Assembly (NCBI GenBank): GCA_027484425.1
Contig: JAIXSZ010000056.1
Location: 91,859 to 155,858, forward strand
Reading direction: 5' to 3'
Origin: Sphingobacteriales bacterium
Lineage (GTDB): Bacteria; Bacteroidota; Bacteroidia; Chitinophagales; Chitinophagaceae
DNA length: 64,000 nt
Shown: one piece after another, positions 56,852 through 64,000 of the stretch
Numbering within the stretch: position 1 is the first letter of the stretch
Layout of the letters: each line of letters starts with the position of its first letter
Position numbers and translations under genes: made by a program
The notes under the pieces: generated by a model
Databases searched by the model: none
Seen by the model: only the letters and a program-made list of their open reading frames with translations
Told to the model about the DNA's origin: nothing

Positions 56852-56884
56852 TCACATACCTCCTCCATACTAACTACTAATCTC

Positions 56885-58591
56885 ATGCATAGCATTCACA
56901 CTTTTTTACTATTGTTACTACCCATAGTTGGCTTTTCACAAGCCGCTACCTACCCTACCGACTATTTCCGAAACCCGCTAGATATTCCCATATTGCTCGC
57001 TGGCAACTTCGGCGAATGCCGCCCAGGGCATTTTCACAGTGGACTAGACATCAAAACACAGGGCAAAGAAAACCTGCCAGTTTATGCCGCTGCCGATGGC
57101 TACATTTCTCGTATCAAAACCGATAAAGGTGGTTTTGGACATGCACTTTACCTCACTCACCCCAATGGCTACACCACCCTTTATGCTCACCTCAATGATT
57201 ATGCGCCCTTTTTGCAAGAGCACCTGCGCGAGCAACAATACCGCAACAAACGTTGGAACCTTGATCTATCCTTTACCCCCGACCAGTTCCCAGTCAACAA
57301 GGGTCAGCAAATAGCATGGTCGGGCAACACAGGCGCTTCTACTGCTCCACACCTCCACTTTGAGGTGCGCGACTCTAAAACCGAACACCCGCTCAATCCA
57401 CAACTTTTCGGCTTCAACGTCAAAGACGAACTACCACCAACATTAAAAGAAATCTATTTCTATTACGGCAATGTGTATGATGGTAAGCATACTGCCGTAC
57501 CTGTAAACCTAAAAGGCAAAACATACAAACCCTCCAAACTCACACCCTCGTCCGATACCCTTTTCCTACCACAAGGGCTTACGGGTATAGGTTTTGTTGC
57601 CGACGACTATATGAACGGCAGCGACAACTCCATCACCTTCTTCACAGCACAGCTTTTCCTCGACAACCAACTCCAATCCACCGTCACACTTAATGATATA
57701 GGATATGATGTATCGCGTTACATCCACGCCTATACCGACTATACCACCAAACAAAAAAACAAAAAATGGGTACAATGCCTGTTCCGAATACCCGGCAACA
57801 AACTCAAATCTTTATATACCACCATCAACGAAAACAACGGTAAAATACTAATAGAGACAGACGCACCTCATTTACTCAGGCTATTATTGACCGACAATAA
57901 CGGCAACACAGCTGAAGCTACATTTTATGTGAAAGGAACCACCAATGATATGCAACCCACCACCACCTCCGATTGCACCCCTTTTGATGCCAGCAAAACC
58001 AATGAGTACAAAACACCCAATATCGAGTTTACACTAGACGAAAACCAACTATACGACGATGTTTGTTTTCATACATCTGCCACACCTTCTGCCGCTACCC
58101 TATCCGACAAATACCAACTACACTACCCTTTCATTCCCCTACATCATTATTTCGACCTTCGCATAAAACCCAAGAAAACCATTCCCCTAAACATGCGCAG
58201 CAAGGTAGTGCTGCTCTACAGCGATGGTAAAGACATAGACGGTATGGCGGCTACCCACACCGATATGGGCTGGTACAAGGCTAGTGTCCGAAATCTCGGT
58301 ACCTATTGGCTACACACCGACACCACCCCTCCTGTTATCAACTCATTACAAAAAAACGGTGCCAACCTGTCTAAAGCCAAACAAATCACTTTCAACGCAA
58401 AAGATGCCACCACATCCGTTCGCAAATTTTCCGGCCTCTTGGATGGCAAATGGATATGTTTCGAACAACATAGCAACTCATTTTTCTATGTCTTCGACGA
58501 TCATTGTCCCCCCGGCAAGCACCAACTCATCTTCACAGCCGAAGACGAAAACGGAAATGAAGCTTCGTTTACATTGATGTTTACTAGATGA
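56885..58591 (+). CDS. M23-family metallopeptidase, secreted
   Basis: 568 residues. Signal peptide Met-His-Ser-Ile-His..., cleavage near Gly-Phe-Ser-Gln. Peptidase domain at about 30-210 with His-Phe-His-Ser-Gly-Leu-Asp (His and Asp zinc ligands) and Pro-His-Leu-His-Phe-Glu (His-x-His). The remaining ~350 residues are beta-rich. LytM-like enzymes cut peptidoglycan cross-links or act as division regulators. All zinc ligands present, so likely active. An upstream in-frame start at 56798 lacks a signal. Codons are rich in C. Divergent from hmgA. Confidence 0.88.
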   Translation: MHSIHTFLLLLLPIVGFSQAATYPTDYFRNPLDIPILLAGNFGECRPGHFHSGLDIKTQGKENLPVYAAADGYISRIKTDKGGFGHALYLTHPNGYTTLYAHLNDYAPFLQEHLREQQYRNKRWNLDLSFTPDQFPVNKGQQIAWSGNTGASTAPHLHFEVRDSKTEHPLNPQLFGFNVKDELPPTLKEIYFYYGNVYDGKHTAVPVNLKGKTYKPSKLTPSSDTLFLPQGLTGIGFVADDYMNGSDNSITFFTAQLFLDNQLQSTVTLNDIGYDVSRYIHAYTDYTTKQKNKKWVQCLFRIPGNKLKSLYTTINENNGKILIETDAPHLLRLLLTDNNGNTAEATFYVKGTTNDMQPTTTSDCTPFDASKTNEYKTPNIEFTLDENQLYDDVCFHTSATPSAATLSDKYQLHYPFIPLHHYFDLRIKPKKTIPLNMRSKVVLLYSDGKDIDGMAATHTDMGWYKASVRNLGTYWLHTDTTPPVINSLQKNGANLSKAKQITFNAKDATTSVRKFSGLLDGKWICFEQHSNSFFYVFDDHCPPGKHQLIFTAEDENGNEASFTLMFTR

Positions 58592-58644
58592 TTATCAAGT
58601 ACTTACAGAGATTACCTCAACTTTTACGTAAACCATATTGATAC

Positions 58645-58682
58645 AAAAATGGTGTGGCTGCCATTCAGCAACCACACCATTT
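58645..58682. terminator. Hairpin terminator between M23 peptidase and katG
   Basis: 11-bp stem (58647-58657 with 58672-58682) with an inner 4-bp stem. On the minus strand it is followed by TTTTTG, 20 bases after the katG stop. Confidence 0.75.
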
Positions 58683-58702
58683 CACATAATTCCCACTATT
58701 CA

Positions 58703-61069
<2,367 letters not shown>

Positions 61070-61108
61070 CTATTGGCAAAAAAAATAAAACCAAAATGTC
61101 TACTCATA

Positions 61109-61129
61109 GTAGTAGCACAATGCTGCTAC
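61109..61129. repeat. Inverted repeat upstream of katG
   Basis: Nine-base arms (61109-61117 and 61121-61129, one G-T wobble) about 120 bases before the katG ATG; could be an operator or leader hairpin. No regulator binding motif is assigned. Confidence 0.3.
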
Positions 61130-61346
61130 TATTTTCTGTATATACATAGATCTACTTAGCTGTTATTTGGGCCTTCTTATTGCCCTAAGTCCATAATCCT
61201 TTCTCTTCATTTCCTTTGTCCCCTTCATTTTTACCTCCTCCCCCCATTTATATAGCACTATTGTACCTATTTAACCTTCTTTATTACCACATCCCAAAAT
61301 CATTAAGTAACTATGTAGTACAAACACACAAAAACTACATTAGACT

Positions 61347-63260
61347 ATGTCATATCCATACCAAATCAAGTCGGCTGAAGAATACCAGGCAGCCTACCAC
61401 AAAAGCATCACCGACCCCGAAGGCTACTGGGCAGCCGTAGCATCATCCTTCCTTTGGCGCAAACGCTGGGATAGCGTCCTCGAGTGGAACTTCAACACAC
61501 CCGAAATAAAATGGTTCAATGGTGCCCACCTCAACATCACCGAAAACTGCCTCGATAGGCACCTCGGCTCACTGGGCAACAAACCCGCCATCATCTGGGA
61601 GCCCAACGACCCCGAGGAGCACCACCGCATCATTACCTACCGCGACCTCCACCACAAAGTAGGTCAGTTTGCCAATGTCCTCAAAAACAACGGCGTCAGC
61701 AAGGGCGACCGCGTCTGCCTCTATATGGGCATGGTGCCCGAGCTGGCCATAGCAGTCCTCGCCTGTGCCCGCATAGGTGCCATACACAGCGTCATCTTTG
61801 GTGGCTTCAGTGCTCAGTCCATTGCCGACAGGTTACAAGATGCTCAGGCACACACCGTCATCACCTGCGATGGTGCCTACCGCGGCAACAAACAAATACC
61901 GCTCAAGTCTGTTATAGACGACGCACTCGTGCAGTGCCCCTTCGTCACCAAGGTCATAGTACTCACCCGCACCCACACGCCCGTCAGCATGATCAAGGGC
62001 CGCGACCTCTGGTGGGAAGACGAAATACGAAAAGTAGAAACCCTCGGCATTCACGACTGCCCTGCCCAGGTTATGGAGGCCGAAGACCCACTCTTTATCC
62101 TCTACACATCAGGCTCCACCGGCAAGCCCAAGGGCGTTGTACACTCCTGTGCCGGCTACATGGTCTACACCACCTATTCGTTTGTCAATGTCTTCCAGTA
62201 TCAGCCCGGCGATATCTTCTTTTGCACTGCCGATATCGGCTGGATCACCGGCCATAGCTACATCCTCTATGGTCCCCTCAGTGCAGGCGCCACCACACTG
62301 ATGTTTGAGGGCATACCTACCTGGCCCGATGCTGGCAGATTCTGGCAAATCATCGACAAGTACAAGGTCAATACACTCTACACCGCCCCCACTGCTATAC
62401 GCTCACTCATGAGTTATGGCCTCGGCCCAGTCCATGCACACAACCTCAGTAGCCTCAAGGTGCTGGGCTCTGTGGGCGAACCCATCAACGAAGAAGCGTG
62501 GCAATGGCTTCACCAAAACATAGGCAAAGGCAACTGCCCCATCGTAGACACCTGGTGGCAAACCGAAACCGGCGGCATCTTGATATCTAATATGGCAGGC
62601 GTCACCCCATCACGCCCCTCCTACGCCACCCTACCCCTACCCGGCGTAGACCCTATACTGGTCGACGAAAACGGACAAGAAATCCTCGGCAACGATGTCA
62701 GTGGCAACCTCTGCATCCGCCACCCCTGGCCCTCCATCATTCGCACCACCTACGGCGACCACGAGCGTTGCCGTACCAATTATTTTGCCACCTATCCCGG
62801 TCTATACTTCACCGGCGACGGCTGCTACCGCGACCAGAACGGCAATTACCGCATCACTGGCAGGGTCGATGATGTACTCAATGTGAGCGGCCACCGCATA
62901 GGCACAGCCGAGGTAGAAAACGCTATCAATATGCACTCAGGCGTCATCGAAAGCGCAGTAGTAGGTTACCCGCACGACATCAAAGGACAAGGCATATATG
63001 CCTATGTGGTCTACAGCAGCAGCCATGGCGACGAAAACCTCAGCCGACAAGACATCATCCAAACCGTAAGCAGAATAATAGGCGCCATAGCCAAACCCGA
63101 CAAAATACAGTTTGTAACAGGCCTACCCAAAACCCGTAGCGGCAAAATAATGCGCCGCATACTGCGCAAAATAGCCGAAAACGAACCCAACAGCATCGGC
63201 GACACCTCCACCCTCCTCGACCCTAGCGTAATAGACGAAATCCTCAAAAACCGTATATAG
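61347..63260 (+). CDS. acs: Acetyl-CoA synthetase
   Basis: 637 residues. N-terminal Tyr-Gln-Ala-Ala-Tyr, AMP-binding P-loop Thr-Ser-Gly-Ser-Thr-Gly-Lys-Pro-Lys-Gly, Thr-Trp-Trp-Gln-Thr-Glu-Thr-Gly-Gly, Tyr-Phe-Thr-Gly-Asp-Gly and the C-terminal Pro-Lys-Thr-Arg-Ser-Gly-Lys-Ile-Met-Arg containing the regulatory acetyl-Lys. It activates acetate with ATP. Codons are strongly C/G-ending compared with neighbours. Single gene. Confidence 0.96.
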   Translation: MSYPYQIKSAEEYQAAYHKSITDPEGYWAAVASSFLWRKRWDSVLEWNFNTPEIKWFNGAHLNITENCLDRHLGSLGNKPAIIWEPNDPEEHHRIITYRDLHHKVGQFANVLKNNGVSKGDRVCLYMGMVPELAIAVLACARIGAIHSVIFGGFSAQSIADRLQDAQAHTVITCDGAYRGNKQIPLKSVIDDALVQCPFVTKVIVLTRTHTPVSMIKGRDLWWEDEIRKVETLGIHDCPAQVMEAEDPLFILYTSGSTGKPKGVVHSCAGYMVYTTYSFVNVFQYQPGDIFFCTADIGWITGHSYILYGPLSAGATTLMFEGIPTWPDAGRFWQIIDKYKVNTLYTAPTAIRSLMSYGLGPVHAHNLSSLKVLGSVGEPINEEAWQWLHQNIGKGNCPIVDTWWQTETGGILISNMAGVTPSRPSYATLPLPGVDPILVDENGQEILGNDVSGNLCIRHPWPSIIRTTYGDHERCRTNYFATYPGLYFTGDGCYRDQNGNYRITGRVDDVLNVSGHRIGTAEVENAINMHSGVIESAVVGYPHDIKGQGIYAYVVYSSSHGDENLSRQDIIQTVSRIIGAIAKPDKIQFVTGLPKTRSGKIMRRILRKIAENEPNSIGDTSTLLDPSVIDEILKNRI

Positions 63261-63265
63261 CCATT

Positions 63266-63306
63266 ACACAATGGGTAAAACCACTCCTCGGTTTTACCCA
63301 TTGTGT
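63266..63306 (+). terminator. Hairpin terminator of acs
   Basis: Perfect 17-bp stem (63266-63282 with 63290-63306), 7-base loop, 5 bases after the stop codon; weak T-tract (TGTTA). Confidence 0.7.
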
Positions 63307-63451
63307 GTTATCGCTTTACCACCTCATTTCTTTTTTTGGGATCACCAGCTTTCGCAATGCCAGCATCGCCGCTTGCGTCGCATCTCTTGTACGTTCAAGG
63401 CAGTGAGGAGCTGGCTCATTAACTAGAAGTGAATTCAATCTGTATTACTGT

Positions 63452-63498
63452 AATGTAAAAGGGGCTATCTCAATAACTGAGTTAGCCCCTTTTACATT
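63452..63498. terminator. Bidirectional hairpin terminator
   Basis: 16-bp perfect stem (63452-63467 with 63483-63498) plus inner pairs, containing A4/T4 runs at its flanks; 28 bases after the minus-strand T9SS gene stop. Confidence 0.75.
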
Positions 63499-63526
63499 CA
63501 CTCACTATTTATAAAACAATGAATAT

Positions 63527-64000
63527 TTATTGCTGGTACACCAATCTCACCATTTTGCTGCTACCATCCATACCGTTAAAGCGTAACATATACGCACCAC
63601 TGGCGATTCCGGAAGGTAACGAGATACTTGTAGTACCCGCTTTCGCTTCGTACTGTTCTAGAAGTTTGCCATCTATTGTATAGATTTCTACCTTCCCCAT
63701 TATGCTGGTGGTAAGATTGATAGCACCAGTAGTTGGGTTTGGAGACACGCTGAATACATTAGTAGCCTCCGGATTTTCTGTTGCACCCGGACGAGCACCG
63801 CATATAGTCACAGTTACCTGTGTTACACTAATACATCCTGCGGCTTTGGTATACGTGATGTTAGCTGTACCTGTGTTTATACCTGTAACCAAACCACTAC
63901 TAAAGTTTACAGTGGCTTTGGTAGTGTTGCTGCTGCTCCATGTACCTGCACCTGCAGGGTTGCTTAGCGTGGAAGTAGCACTAGTTGGCAAACACAAACT
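63527..64000 (-). CDS. C-terminal part of a T9SS-secreted protein with Ig-like domain
   Basis: At least 158 residues, N-terminus beyond the window edge. The visible part is an Ig-like (BIG2-type) domain with Gly-Thr-Trp-Ser-Ser-Ser-Asn and Gly-Leu-Val-Thr-Gly-Ile-Asn-Thr-Gly-Thr-Ala, then Val-Ser-Pro-Asn-Pro-Thr-Thr-Gly and Gly-Ala-Tyr-Met-Leu-Arg-Phe, the T9SS type A sorting domain. It is probably a large surface protein. The frame is open at position 64000. Confidence 0.85.
   Translation of the reverse strand, partial: SLCLPTSATSTLSNPAGAGTWSSSNTTKATVNFSSGLVTGINTGTANITYTKAAGCISVTQVTVTICGARPGATENPEATNVFSVSPNPTTGAINLTTSIMGKVEIYTIDGKLLEQYEAKAGTTSISLPSGIASGAYMLRFNGMDGSSKMVRLVYQQ

Overview
The window reads as chromosomal DNA of a member of the Bacteroidota, most likely in or near the Chitinophagaceae/Chitinophagia (inference). 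Supporting evidence: a short principal sigma factor of the Bacteroidota RpoD type, repeated TAnnTTTG (-7) boxes just upstream of genes on both strands, C-terminal type IX secretion (T9SS) sorting domains on three proteins, Bacteroidota-style lipoproteins (Cys followed by Lys/Asp/Asn), a TonB-dependent receptor, a eukaryote-like NADP isocitrate dehydrogenase and a split transketolase. I see no tRNA, rRNA, insertion sequence, prophage or CRISPR array; most of the window is ordinary core genome with short intergenic gaps and many hairpin terminators.

Layout. 0-5 kb: a truncated secreted protein and a small membrane protein (minus), a PagL-like lipid A deacylase (plus), and a PAP2 phosphatase overlapping an LptF/LptG permease (minus), together an envelope/LPS theme; then a START-like protein. 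5-15 kb: rpoD, a GH20 hexosaminidase, a GH2 glycosidase, an MsbA-like ABC exporter, an NHL-repeat T9SS protein and a pentapeptide-repeat protein. 15-22 kb: class I ribonucleotide reductase nrdA/nrdB, a YdeI-like protein, purM and an outer-membrane barrel protein. 22-27 kb: a thiamine operon (TPP riboswitch, thiS-thiC-thiD-thiE-thiG). 27-34.7 kb: an EGF-like surface protein, a secreted protein of unknown function, then central metabolism: odhB (2-oxoglutarate dehydrogenase E2), sucD, icd and the N-terminal half of a split transketolase. 34.9-40 kb: a second NHL-repeat protein, a B12-binding-type radical SAM enzyme and a nucleoside transporter.

40.4-46.5 kb holds the most interesting accessory unit: a plus-strand operon of a DUF4856-type lipoprotein, an imelysin-like lipoprotein, a vitamin K-dependent gamma-carboxylase-like (HTTM) membrane protein and a TonB-dependent receptor. 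The receptor and the imelysin suggest uptake of iron or another metal; the role of the carboxylase-like protein is unknown. Then come yajQ, a CcoI-type copper P-ATPase overlapping a gene of unknown function, and a minus-strand aromatic catabolism block (hmgA, hppD, paaABCD and a metallo-beta-lactamase/rhodanese protein). The last 7 kb holds an M23 peptidase, a catalase-peroxidase with a signal peptide, acetyl-CoA synthetase and the 3' end of a T9SS protein that runs off the window.

All family names come from reading motifs in the translated sequence; no database search was run. Where an open reading frame begins with TTG or GTG far from the family's usual N-terminus, I moved the start to the ATG that fits the signal peptide or family start, and say so in the entry.
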